A stretch of 64,000 nt of DNA from Leucocoprinus leucothites (Eukaryota; Basidiomycota; Agaricomycetes; Agaricales; Agaricaceae): NCBI GenBank assembly GCA_013368445.1, contig JAACJO010000007.1, forward strand, positions 2,232,001 through 2,296,000. The letters run 5' to 3'. The notes beneath the pieces were generated by a model that was given only the letters and a program-made list of their open reading frames with translations, was not told the DNA's origin and ran no database searches. Position 1 is the stretch's first letter. Every line of letters begins with the position of its first letter. Both the position numbers and the translations under genes were made by a program. Below, piece by piece: positions 9,920 to 22,156 of the stretch.

Positions 9920-12462
9920 CTAATTAAGAGTGACATTGACACCTTGGGCGATCCTCTCCCCAAGGGTAGCATTTACGTGGACAAAGAGCTGGCATTGCTT
10001 GAGGCGGATTGCAGGGTTAGTAGCTTGACCCAAGTGACCAATGACGTTGGAAATGAAGTGCTCCTGATCGCGAGGAGAGAGACGGCTCCACTGACAGGGT
10101 ATCAGCAGACGGTGGTGGTAGAGAAGATCAAAGGCACTTACGAAACCACGAGCTTGGTCAAAGTCAATTTCGCTTGGTTGGCTAACATATTTGACAGCGC
10201 CTCCCACCCAGACGGTGTGGTTATCATCGTTATACGGGCGAGATACCAATTTCAGGGGATCTTGAGTTGAGGCGAAGACAGGGCGACTTCCCTGGTTGAA
10301 GAAGGACATGGCACCGTCACGACCGAAAGAGGCTGGCGAGAGAAAATCTGAGGGGAGTTGGTCGGTGATGATTGCAGGTTACTTACCGACAGGGTTCAAG
10401 GGGCAGTTGATCGGTAACTGCTTGTAGTTGACACCGATACGTGCTCGGGCAGCATCTTCATCAAGAACGTGAGCATCAAGATAGCTCAGGAAAAAGCAGC
10501 ACTTACCTGCATAAATGAAAAGGCGGGCCTGGAGAGTAGGGTCTTCTGTGGGCTCGAGACCGGCAGGCTTTTAAGGGCATGACGCTTAGCGAGTTGTTTT
10601 TAGATTGTATAAATACAACTCACCATTTCGGCAGGGTCGAAAGATATCTGTTCAACTTCTTGATGGTAGTTGCGGCTAAGATCGAGATAAATACTTCTGA
10701 AAATCGAAGGAGGAAGAACGTGGGGCATACGGGTTCTGATTCAATACAATGCGACCGATCTCTTGAAGAGGAACATCTTCAGGGAGCCATTCCTTGGTCA
10801 AGTCAAAGATGTTGTCTATAGGAAGGATTAGTCTAGATTGGTGCCTTAAGATGGGTTATGGTGCCTCACATTTGAATTTTTCCGCCTCGGCAGGAGTCAT
10901 AGATTGGAAGTAGATTGTCCAGCTCGGGTAATCGCCACGCTCAATGGCATCCCACAAATCTGTGATACCGAAGTCTGGGTTTTCCCCAGACATCTTGATA
11001 GCTTCTTCTTGTGTATTATTCCTGATTCCTTGATCGGTGTAGGCAGAAATCCTATACGAAGTTAGCCACTGCATTTAATGCGTTTTGAAGAAGAGTTCAG
11101 TAACTGACTTGATGTAAGACCAAGATCCATCAGCTGCCACCGCTCGGAAAGTATTTCCAGCCCAGCCATTCATGTGCCTGACAAGCCGGTCGATCAAAGA
11201 TACTAGAATTAATATTGCAATAGTCTTACCTGTAGCCGTAGGGGGTACCTAAAGTGTCAATCATTCCATGAGAACTACGGGTGGGATTGTAGAAGAGAAA
11301 CCCAGTGACTTACCAAGGTCTGTAAAAGTCCTCATCACCTGATGAATCGACTCATTATTGCTGGAGAGATAATCTGTCAAGGAGGTCAGATTCATTTAAT
11401 AACGATGCAATTGCGGATTTTCACGAACCCCAGAAATCCTAAAAGCGGGCGTTGATCGTCAATTATTGAATACCTATTGTCGGCACAACCACGTACATTA
11501 TGGTCACCCACGTGTTTCTACATAAGAGACTGTCAATTTCTTTTTCTTTATACTGCTCGAGAGCGATGGAGGGCAACTCACTGCTGGGTGGCGTTTCTGA
11601 GAGTGAATAAAGTGAGGGAACTTGGCGGGATCCCGAAGCCAAAAGACTGGGTGGTTAAGGAAGGGCTGGTTGAATACATTAGCCTTATTTCGACGGCCGC
11701 GGACGCGGGACAGACGAATACGTACCCAGTCCAGAATACCATCCTCAGTCCTCAGCCTAATGAACGCAAGGTTAACTCTTGAGGCTATTTGGCCAAATAA
11801 AGGCACATACTTGAATCCAAGACCACGTAAGTCCCGGACGGCGTCAGGGCTGCCAGCATTGCCCGCAATAGTAGAAAAACGAGCTGAGACAGGTGTGCGT
11901 TTGCCAACCTTGTCGAAAAGTTTTGCCATACTGAGCTTGGCTCCGTTCTCTGTGGTGACTTCGAAGTAGCCGGAAGCACCAGCTCCTTTAGCGTGCACTT
12001 GTCTTTCAGGCTTGCGGGGACCATCAGTCAAACTGTATCTGCCTGAGCTACAACTCATACATACCACACGTTCACGGACAAAGTGTGCAAGTTGCTGGAT
12101 CTAATGATGGTTTTAGCCAGGGTTGCGTGATATATTGACAAAAGCAGGTCCTACCAAATTCACGCTCGAGAGCAAGATGGGACCAGTTGTACCCAAGCGA
12201 TCCGAAACGTAGGGATTGAAGAAGCTATAACAGACGGTTTAAGTTAGTGAAGCGTTGGAGAAACAATCATGAGTTCCTTTACTCACGATTGGCCACCGGT
12301 GAGTGTGAAGGTCAGATCTTTCGCAGGAAGGTCCTGAGTCTGGGCTTGGACCTGCGTGCCTTGGTACATGTCGAAATCGTACTTCGACTTGCTGGTAGAA
12401 CCATAGTCATCAGCAAGAGCAAGCTTCGCAAGAAGTAGAGCGAAGAAGGAAGAAAGCAACAT
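9920..12462 (-). CDS. Secreted heme catalase with micro-exons
   Basis: Catalase, converting hydrogen peroxide to water and oxygen. The start at 12462 gives a signal-like N-terminus ([17 protein letters not shown]), so secretion or a vacuolar route is likely. The catalytic block reads [20 protein letters not shown] across an intron (the His is in VHAKG), followed by RFSTIAGN. The distal Asn region is replaced by [18 protein letters not shown]. Further on come [31 protein letters not shown], the long segment ending [13 protein letters not shown], and SRPYNDDN. The C-terminal helices end GVNVTLN with no flavodoxin/GATase-like extension, so it is of the small-subunit length. More than ten introns interrupt it. 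Two neighbouring exons are only 21 nt (11497-11517) and 10 nt (11429-11438), and both are needed to give QKRHPA-KHVGDHN-DFW-DYLSSNN. The gene looks intact. Confidence 0.88.
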
Positions 12463-13720
12463 GTCTGGGACCTCTGCAAGTGACGAGTTGAAGAGGAAGG
12501 AGGAGGATAGAGCCTTGAGTCGTATCGTTCACCCATAATATAGCTTTTGAAAAATGCACGTCCCATCACAAAATGTTATTTTGGTACCGAGTTCGCTTGC
12601 TTCAATGCTATAGTTAATGCAAATGCTTAGCGGGCACATACAGATCCGGTCTGTATCAGGAGTCATGGAGAGCATCTATGCACGAACCGCAATCGAGATC
12701 GGCCATTCAGTTGTGAAAGGTTCTTGAAGCACAGGATGGATCCGGGCACCAATCCCAAATTGTTGATGGGATCCTGCCTTTGACACGCCATCATTAGGTT
12801 AGTGCTGAGAGACGTTGCGATGGCCTTAGACAGAAAAGAGTTTGTTTCAATACTAGGACATCAAATTTATCAGTTGTGTTGTATGGCTTGGATAATAGAG
12901 GCATTCAATACGCCATTGGCCGGATTTCGGGCAGTTACATAGATCCATTTGTTTGTGTATCGGATAATGATCTGAGATCGCCCGCAGGTGATGGTGTTTT
13001 CAAAAGCTACGCGTGAAAAGCGGAAGTCTGAAGCGAAGAATGGTCGGTATAACCAAGCCAAGCAGAGCAAGGGAGGCGTTGCAAAGTAGGAAGGCGCCCG
13101 AACCTTAGCCCCTGCCGAGGTACTGGAACGTAATGTTCCCACGATATCGGACCCTGCTCAGCAGTGTACATTTGGGAGCTACATCTGTCTGAGTCGAAGC
13201 GTTTGGCGATTCCCGCAGCATATGCTCAACGATAGATGAATATCACAATCGAGTAGTCAAGTTTTCCCTATTCATGTATAGTAAATGAAAGTATTTGCCA
13301 AGCAACTCGATGAGGAACCTGGATTTAATGCAGGTGAAATTTATGAGAGCTGAATGTAATGTGGCTCTGAGTTGTATTATTTGAGTAATATTTGCTCGTG
13401 TTCGTACATAGGATGGTCCTTCCCCTGAATAATGTGATCAGTATGTAACAGTCAAACTTTCTGATACAGTAGTTCACTGTCAAGTGGCGTACCAATTGCC
13501 ACAAGCTGCCACAAATCACAGGCGAAGTCGCTCACTGCTAGCATTGTACAGTTGTTGCTCTACCCCAGTTCTTGATGTCATCAACGAAGAAGCAAAAATG
13601 CATTATCAACCGTGCACAGCATTTGTTGAGTTCGCGAGTAGAAGTTCGATATTCTAGTTATACTACGTCCTCGAATTAGGCGAGTGATTCTTACGACCAT
13701 ACAAAGTGGCTACAATGCAT
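12463..13720. other. Intergenic, no gene seen
   Basis: About 1.25 kb upstream of the catalase, holding its promoter and the 3' flank of the GST gene. A 90-codon minus-strand open frame (12870-13142) has no recognisable motif. Confidence 0.4.
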
Positions 13721-14461
13721 TCAAGGACGAGCATTTACCGAGAGAGTTCCAGCTTTGGTGGCCTTGGCAGCTGGTAGCTCGTCAACAGCTTCAATCCATG
13801 CAATGATTCGCGGACTAGCAACTTCCTCCCACTCAGGAACCATCCTGAGATCAGCGAGCAACGGATAAAGGAAGAAGTCAGCCCAGCTGGGCTTCGCTCC
13901 AAAAGCAAATCCCTCGGGACCCATTAGGGACTCGACGACCTTCAAATAATTGCGCAATTTCTCGACTCCTTCCTTGATTTGAACCCTGACTTCTGCATCA
14001 GACGGCGTGCCATCATCCAATGCTTTTACCCTCGGTTTCACGACGCCGAATTCAACGGTCGGGAATCCTGAAAGTTAGCACCGTAAGTTTGGGCAGACAG
14101 ATATGAATATAATTCACTGACCTAAGAAAGCTATCAAGCTGACTAGCTCCCACATCTTTTCCTCGATGGGAACACCTCCGTCCCCAGCTGAAATCTGGAG
14201 ACTGGGCTCAGGCGCGATGCGATCGATGAACCTCACGATAGCATGGCTTTCGCGAAGTAAAATATCGTTAACTTTCTTGCCATCGATCTCGTGGATTACG
14301 AGTGTTGGCAGAAATCCGAATGGGTGGTGTTGTTGGGCAATATCGGAATGTGGAGTGGTAGGAGTCTGATTGTACTTCAACCCCTTATGCTGTAAGCCCA
14401 ATGCGATGGTGCGCGTGAACGTAGAAAACGGAGTTCCAACGAGAGTAAAAGGTGCAGACAT
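13721..14461 (-). CDS. Glutathione S-transferase
   Basis: Cytosolic glutathione S-transferase of about 229 residues that conjugates glutathione to electrophiles. It has two exons, 14461-14121 and about 14067-13721, joined in frame as IAFLG-FPTVEFG. The N-terminal thioredoxin-like domain starts LVGTPFSTFTRTIALGLQHKGL, with LRESHAIVRFID as the SNAIL-like glutathione-binding segment near residues 69-80. The all-helical C-terminal domain carries WADFFLYPLLADLR and ends AGTLSVNARP, a typical fungal GST tail. An alternative intron at the very 3' end (GTAAAT within the tail) was considered and dropped because the tail matches the family. A Thr/Ser near residue 13-16 could serve as the activating residue; the substrate class is unknown. 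Confidence 0.85.
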
Positions 14462-16151
14462 GATAGAGGATGTGTTCAAGTGGTCGCAGAACTGATTGAA
14501 CAATGCGATTCACCCCAGACCAGTATAGATATCACCAGATAGGGTAACATTATCTCGGGTCCAAGCTAATCCGTCACATCAGCTCTCAGAGGATCAAAGC
14601 TGACAAAAGTTACGCATACTCTGCGCTCCAAGGCAAGAACATACCGTCACGTGGATTACTTGCTTTAGCATGAAGCTGGGACCAGAGAAAAGAAGCCATG
14701 CTTACGCTGATCGATGTCCGCGTGATACGGTAACATCAACTTCCTTGACCAAGCGAGACATCGGTTGACCCTTCGAATTGTTTTGAGGCGGCGGACGCAT
14801 CGACAATTTCCGGACAGTGCTGTGAGAGCCGTCGCTTAACAATGGCACTATGTCTGTTGAGGAGCTGTTTTGGTGTTGTAGCTCTGGTTGGAGCTCGTTG
14901 GATACTGTTCTGGTTTAATTATTGCATCGAAGAGCAGCCAATTTGGGCTAATATATATCAAGCCGATGACGGTACACTAAAAATAGATCGAAGCGCTATC
15001 TTGGCATTATGCATTGCCAGAAATATCTAGTGCTAAAGGAGCTTAAAGGAGAAAACGATGATGGCTCGGCCCTGATCGACGTAATGCTCGCTTAAGACAG
15101 CATCTGAGCGCTCAAGCGAGTTATTGCAATAAGTTACAGTACAGGTCGAGTTACATCTAAAGCCATGCGTTCATTGCGATTCATATATTGACCTCGGGTG
15201 AGTAACCTAATGCCACTCGTCGCGTCTAATATCAGACCAAATGCATCAGCCCCTTTTCAAATTGAGTCTTCTAGTTATAATGAAAGTGATACACTCCGCT
15301 GTACATTCATCGGCTGGGTTCAGCCGTCAGGGAAGCTGACCTCAATGACCACTCCGCGTGGCTCGGGCAACTTGATGGCCGATAGGCCATTGTTGCATGC
15401 GAGTCCCATAATCATCACAACCATCACGGCAATAAAGAAGGACCAGGTGACCAGTCAGCTCCTTCAAGGATTGTATGGCTGGGAAGTGCTATTTTAAAGG
15501 ACCATGCGCCGTTCGGCGCTATGAATACGCGGGGTACAATGGATACCTGACTACGACCGGGAATCGAACAGCCTAGACGATTCATTCTCCTAATTGCAAT
15601 GACTCCGAATACGACATGCTCCCCGACTTGATGTGTCAATGTGACTAGCAATGGACAGATCATCAATACGTCATGGAAAAACTAATCATGGTAACACAGA
15701 GGAGAGCATAGCCCTGATACTCCAGAAGAACGAGAAGATGTGTGAACCATCACAATAATAGGCGATTGAGTTGATCCTTGGCTGACCTCCTGCTTAGAAT
15801 TGACAATTCAATTCACAGGAGCCCACTTGAAGGGAGGGTTCTTCGGATCTTCCTCTCTAATTCTCACAGAGTTTGCACCCACTTCGGTTACCGTTCGACA
15901 TGTGATGGATGCGTGGCTTCTTTCCCGCATCGTTGGGACAGTGGAGAAAATCATTTTTGAATGCGTTGTACCTTGTTCAGAAATAAAACAAATCACTGGG
16001 CTAAAATTTACAGTATGCATAAACGATCAAGACTCCTGATTCCATTTTGCCTGGCAGGAAATTGCGATGTGGGCGAAGCGCAGCTCTCTAAAGCTAGAAA
16101 GCTAAATCATCAATCCTTACAACGTGGACGAGGGAGAAGGTCAGCTTACGT
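14462..16151. other. Intergenic, no supported gene
   Basis: About 1.7 kb with several short open frames on both strands. The longest are a plus-strand frame at 15198-15497 and minus-strand frames at 15424-15666 and 15808-16020. I recognise no family and could not chain them by splicing into one product. A decayed gene on the minus strand (15.3-16.0 kb) is possible. Confidence 0.3.
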
Positions 16152-17177
16152 TTAGGCTTGAAGCACGTCGGGGGTAGATAGTTCTTTGAGAGAACAAGTT
16201 GCGGAAATATTCTCATCCATCAAGAAGTATTGTTCGAATTCTCGGGAGTCAGACTCGCCGTAGTTCTTCAGATCTGGGCTGACAGGGATCGGGTCATACT
16301 TGACCAGCAGATTACGAACCTTGGCAAGAGCCGCGGCACGCTTGGCGTCACTTGAGAATAGGATGTCAAAAATCCACTTCGGCTGGAATACGATGGTGAC
16401 GCCTTTCGCGAAGCGGCTGCGGCGAGTTTGATGTGCTGGAGTTTGAACGACGGTGAAGAATGGCTCTCCAGCAAAGCAGAAACACCACTTGGCGTGATCA
16501 ATTGTACGAGGAATATTAGCAGGCCAAGGTTTTTTGTCGAGCCTGGCGACTCCATCGAGGAGTTTCCAAAATAGGCCCTGGTACTCGTCAACGCTGCGAG
16601 GATTATCGGTATGCTTGGCAAGGAGGACGAGGGAGGTGTTGGGACCCAAGCTGCGTGCCTTGGGTAGATAGTCGGTAAGGCAATCTGCTAATTGACGGAT
16701 GTGACGAGGGTCCGAGAGATCGTCCGAGTCAATGAAGGTATAGACTTGATTGTCAGCCTTGTATCCTTTGGTGGCGTAAATACACGGGAAGATGAGCTCT
16801 TCGTCGAGGAGAACACGGCTATAGTCATCATAGGCCGTTCTCTGCCAAGTACCTTCGGGATAACGCTCGGTCACTTGGGCCCTATGGGCCGGTAGAGTCA
16901 GTTCCGTCCTCAAAGCTAATAAACGATGGTGTTTTACCGAGTGAGGGGCTTTACAGCTGTGTATTGCATTGGTAGCTTTCTCTCAACGACAGTCTGGGTT
17001 GCAGCATGAGGAACACCCCTTTTGTTGTATCAAGAATCGTGAAAGTACCTTTGCGTCCGAAACCTTGTTTTTGACCTCCTTGGCGACGGTGGGAAGGCGT
17101 TCATATATGACTACTGCAAGTAGTGCAAGGACTACGCCGCCGACAACGAAGGAGGGGAGAGTGAGATTGTACGACAT
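16152..17177 (-). CDS. YqcI/YcgG-family protein with N-terminal membrane anchor
   Basis: Protein of roughly 290 residues of the YqcI/YcgG family, whose biochemical role is unknown. Exon 1 (from 17177) encodes a single hydrophobic helix (FVVGGVVLALLAVVIY) after a short lumenal or cytosolic stub, so the protein is probably membrane-anchored. A small exon (PLTR, about 16940) leads into the main exon starting AQVTERYPEGTW. The family block is clear: CFCFAGEPFFTVVQTPAHQTRRSRF, here split for quoting as CFCFAGEPFF and TPAHQTRRSRF, followed by VTIVFQPKWIFDILF. The exact exon 1-2 and 2-3 junctions are inferred from frame. The family is common in bacteria and patchy in fungi, so an old transfer is possible but not shown here. 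Confidence 0.65.
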
Positions 17178-19611
17178 TGTAACGATGCGTGGAATAAAAT
17201 TTGAGGCTGAAAGGGGATTTTATATGAGGAGAAACCAAAGTCTAGCTGGGTTTTTATGGACGAAAGCTGATGACTTAGCGACTCGCGGAGAGCAGGAAGC
17301 TTGGTCTAGATAGGAATACAAAGTATATGGGATGATATGCGGGCACTCACGTTACTTCGGGAAGCATCAGATAGAACGTTATTTCTCAAAAGAAAGGAAT
17401 AATTCAATCCTCGACGTTCGTCTTCCCAGTTGACAGACCACTGTCAATGTGGAATGATCAGCTGACGATTCTAGAAAAATAACTCTTGCAGAATCTTTTG
17501 TCATAAGGGTTCAGATCGGGCAGACATAGTGTATTCTGGGGAACTCAGTGGGTTCATCAGCCCAGAGCAAAACGGATATTCAACATTGCTGCATACGGGC
17601 ATGAACGGGTGATGGCTGATCACCGAGCGCAGACTTGGCAGTATCTCGGGTCTCAGGAAGTAAAGCAAGAAGTCTCCTCTGAAGTAGCCAATGTTGTTGA
17701 CTGACTCTACGATTTGATCTATAGCATCTGCAGTTGTGATATACAATACTGGTTTGTTGATTTGGCGCTACCGTGCATATGTTTTTTGGTTGGAGGCTCA
17801 CCATGTTGCATGAAATCACCGCCGGATGGAATCCGGATCAGAACCCCGACTTTGAAAATGGCGGTGGCTCGTTTTGAAGAGGTTAGATTAGAATCTTGAT
17901 GAAACACCGAAAGAGATGGATTCGGCGTTGGGGACAGAATTCTGAGCATATGTTGAGATATCAGTCTTCTGTAAAATTTAGACAGTTGCTGAGTGGCACT
18001 TCGCCTCCAAGTGGCAACGGATTTTTGCTTGGCCGCCCCAGTAACGCTAGTAGGCTGTTGTCAACGCAGTGTGCACAAGAAATGTGGTGTCGCAGTGTCC
18101 ATTGACGTAAATAGCACACTGCAGTCTAAGTGATTCGACCAAGTCCCAGTTATGGTAATAAGGTTAGGACGCAAGCAATCAGAAGTAGGAATAACGGCAG
18201 GGCCCAGAAAGTCCTGATAGATACCTGATCTCAACTTTGGCAATCTTTATCTGGACACTTTTTGGGTAAAACCTATACGGATGGGTGCTAGGTACTAAGC
18301 ATCACCATTTTATCCGAACATAGGTGCAGGGGTCGAATGCTAAATCGAAGTACAGTATTTTATTTATTTATTTTTGTATCACTCTGGTTTTCCTTTCTGC
18401 CATCACAGCAGTCACCGAAAATAGAGTAATAAGTTGGACCTCATTGATAACTTGCTGGCGAAACTACTGTATTTCAGCCCGGAAAAAATCTCCAGGTAAC
18501 GACTTTGAAGTAGCTGAAAGACCCCGTAATCGGTCGGATCGATTTTCAATAATCCTGGGCCACCTGAAAAGTCTGGGTTATGCATCAAGTAATAGAGAAA
18601 GGCCGTTGGCGATATGGGAATAAATTGACTGACTCTCAGAAGAGAGGTCTGTTATTCCTCTCGGAGCTTTGAACTGATAGTCTGCTCGTATATTTGTAAT
18701 ACCAAGTTCCTCTCTGACTGATGGAATGTCAAACTCAAGGAAAGACTTGACGGATAGAGTGGGTGCCGACAATTGTGGTGAGATTAGAATGTGAGGCAAA
18801 GCAAGGAAGGGGTGTCCGACTTCAGCGCCTCAGTACTCAGTACTCAGAGCTGAAATTTCAACTTCTCCATTCATGGTTAGTGCTCTCGCTGAAGGACATA
18901 TATACAGCTACAGGAATGTATGTACATGGCCAAAACCTAAATAAGTGATTTATCCAGAGGCGCTTATCAGGGTGTCTGCTCCCAATTCCCAAATTTTATC
19001 CGTTTTTGATCAGCCTGGCACCTAATTTTCCGGGGCCTATGGGTCATGACGGCCTTGGCCTTAAATCGAGTGCAATAGATTTGAAAAGTTGCAAAAAAGT
19101 GCCTGCAGGCCACCAGAAGAGTATGAAGAAAGGGTAACGTGAGGCCACTCAGTCGCAAAGCAGACTTTCCAGCCGGTCCGTCCACCCATGATGCCGGCTT
19201 TGCCGGCCAACTAGCTGTCGATTTTGGTTGGATGTCCAGCTTTGTTTCTTTAGAGAGTGTAATCCTGTCGACTCTAATACTTAAAATGAGGAATTGCGGA
19301 ATAATCTATAAAGTTCCCTGGGCTGCATCTCTTTTGAGTATGTTTCGGTATTGAACAGTTCCAGCTGATCATTTTGCCCAGCCGCTCAGGGGCACAAGTG
19401 CCAAAGGCGGTATCCCACGCTCTACTCTACACTCGTCCTGCAAGTACGCCAGCGGCCTAGCAATACTTCACTAGATTATCGAGAGCCCAGGTGCTTTCTG
19501 CTCCAAACTCAAACAGGCTCCTGGCGGCCATACCTTGAACGCGTGACGTCTTACGTGGCATTTGACATATCTAGGGCATACCAGCTCGCCAAACGACCCA
19601 AATCTCGCCGA
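17178..19611. other. Long intergenic stretch, no supported gene
   Basis: About 2.4 kb between the YqcI/YcgG gene (divergent) and the GH47 gene. Open frames are short (under 100 codons) and carry no motif I recognise. The right end presumably holds the GH47 promoter. Confidence 0.35.
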
Positions 19612-22156
19612 ATGGCAGAGTATTACGAGTTAGAGGAATCTGCTCTCCGACACAGACGTATGGATGTTGAGGATAGAACGAACGGTTTTCGCGTTGTTGA
19701 TGATGTTGGTCGCCAATATACTCAATTCGTACGCTGACTCGGTTTCTTTTCATAGTATCATCCCCTCAAACCGAAAAGACGGCGAATTTTCACGTTTCGC
19801 AGAGTGCTCTTGGCGATTTTGACTCTCGTAGTTTTGGTTGTGCTTCACAAGGTGGGTCGAATTTTGCTTGGGACCCTGTCTTTGCACAATCCTAATCCAA
19901 TGTCATAGTTCGAATACGTCCGACTACCGTATCCGTCATTCACCGATTCCTGGAATCCTCTACCTACAGGAGGAAGCGCTACTAGTGGTCCCGATGTAAA
20001 GAAGAGAGATGCAGTGGTCGAGGCTTTCAGGGTGAGTATATATGAACCGCTCTTCTTGGATCGCTAACCATCCGCCGTGCAATTGTAGCATTCCTGGTTA
20101 GCGTATGGTCCGTCTCCCTGTTTAAAACTATCACTATCTAGGCTCACAGCAAGCGATTCAACTCAGAACAAGACGCGATGGGCGCAGACGAATATCATCC
20201 CCTCAGTCATCAGGGGTCAAACTTTTCCAGTCACGGCTCAGTTGGATACATGGTGATTGACGCCATTGATACAATGTATCTAATGGGTCTTAAGGAGGAG
20301 TACCAACGAGCTAGAAGCTGGATGGCTACGCAACACACTTTTGATCGGGATGGAAATTTCAACACCTTCGAGGTACATTCCCTTTCTAGGTATGCTCACA
20401 TTGACTGAGTTTCACGACAGACGACCATTCGTATTCTCGGAGGGTTACTGTCTATATATCACCTGACGAAGGATCGCCTATATCTTGATAAAGCTACAGA
20501 CCTCGCAAATCGCATGCTACCTGTCTTTGACACTCCTTCTGGACTTGCCCTCTCCATGGCGAACCTAGGATTACAACAAGCCGTCGATGACCCAGGTTCG
20601 GCGGGCCTTATTAGTACGGCAGAAGCCACCACGCTCCAGCTGGAATTCCGATACCTTAGTCACTTGACTGAAAACCCTATCTACTGGGATAAAGCTGAAA
20701 AGGTACGAAGAATGACCCTTGGCCAACCCACACGAAACTGACACTAATATTAGGCAATGAGGGTTCTTAGAGCAGCCAAGCAACCCTCAAATCTTGTACC
20801 TATTTATATGAAGTATGTTTCTCCGGTCTTTCCACACAAGCCTGGCTCATACTCTATACCTTGTTCCCCAGCGCAAATTCTGGCCTTTTCATAGACTCAG
20901 AAATTCGTTTGGGGTCTAGAGGTGACTCTTATTATGAATATCTATTGTACGTTTTCATCTCCATCCCCGGAACATCGCCAAGCCTTGCGCCTTGACAATA
21001 ATTTATTTTACAGGAAGCAGTATCTTCAAACAGTGAGCGAAACTCATTCTTCATCTTTTCGTTCTGTAAATCTGTATGCCAGAATAAAACAGAACATGTG
21101 TATCGAGAAATGTATGATGCGGCAATGCAAGGCATACACGACAAGCTTCTTGTCAAAGGAGTCAAAAAAGGCCTTACCTTCACAGCAGAGCTGATACCTA
21201 CGCACTCTCAAGCTGCCAAGGAGTACGTTTATCCTTCCAGATTCATTTCTCCCCCATCTAAACGATTCAGGAAATACACTTTACAACGGAAACAAGATCA
21301 CCTGGTGTGCTTTTTAGGTGGTTCCCTCATGCTTGGTGCTACAACAGCCGGTACACGTGTTGAGAAAGTCTCGCGCCCTCCTCGGGAACATCAGTTAACA
21401 AACGGTGGAAAACGAGACTGGCAGACCGGATATGAGTTGATCGAGACATGTGTTGATACACATAACACCGCGACGTGAGCATAATCAAATATAGTTAGCT
21501 GAACACTAAAGGCTAATTGGTATTTTGACTCTGTTACAGAGGTTTATCCCCCGAAATCGCTTATTTCTATTCTCCGGAAGAAGCAGAGCGGCGTGGCGCG
21601 GAGATAAAGGCTGACTGGTACATCAAGAATGCAAGGTGGGCGCATAACCCCTTTCGTGCCAGCTCACAGAACCCACACTGAGGACTCATCAGACCAGGAG
21701 CTTGGCCAGTTTACGACGCCCGCTATATATTACGACCCGAAACTGTGGAATCCATATTCCTTGCTTACCGTTTGACGGGCAACTCGCGGTATAGGAAAAT
21801 AGGTTGGAGGATATTCCAGTCTATAGAGAAACACTGCCGTTTGGATGAAGGAGGGTACTCAAGCATCTTGAACGTGGATGATGTAAACTCCAAGAAGGAC
21901 GATAAGATGGAGACCTTTTGGCTGGTATATCTTTTATTGGCTTTCCATTCAGAAGCGCTCATTTCTGTGTCAGGCCGAAACACTGAAATATCTCTACCTC
22001 CTTTTTGAGGACGAGAGCGTCATCCCTTTGGATAGTAAGCTTACACTAAGTTATCCGTGGTTTGTTGTCACTCAATGCGCTGCAGAGTATGTGTTCAATA
22101 CAGAAGCCCATCCGCTGCCAATTTTTATGCCGAACCACCCATTGGCAGATTTCTGA
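19612..22156 (+). CDS. GH47 class I alpha-1,2-mannosidase (ER/Golgi, type II membrane)
   Basis: Trims alpha-1,2-linked mannose from N-glycans in the ER or Golgi. After a short cytosolic N-terminus (MAEYYELEESALRHRR) a basic stretch (KPKRRRIFTFRR) precedes a signal anchor (VLLAILTLVVLVVLH). The catalytic (alpha/alpha)7 domain follows with GADEYHPLS, YMVIDAIDTMYLMGL, FETTIRILGGLLS, then GWRIF after RYILRPETVESIFLAYRL and FWLAETLKYLYLLFED. The calcium-binding tail motif NTEAHP lies close to the C-terminus (stop 22156). About twelve introns interrupt it. Two junctions are awkward. Between exons 1 and 2 the only in-frame intron is 27 nt (about 19732-19758), unusually short. The HSWLA to KRFNSEQ junction needs a donor inside GCGTAT. 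The gene appears functional otherwise. Confidence 0.82.

Noticed and set aside
14842..16020. Several 60-100 codon open frames that might be exons of one gene
   Set aside because: No conserved motif and no consistent splicing chain; could not be supported.
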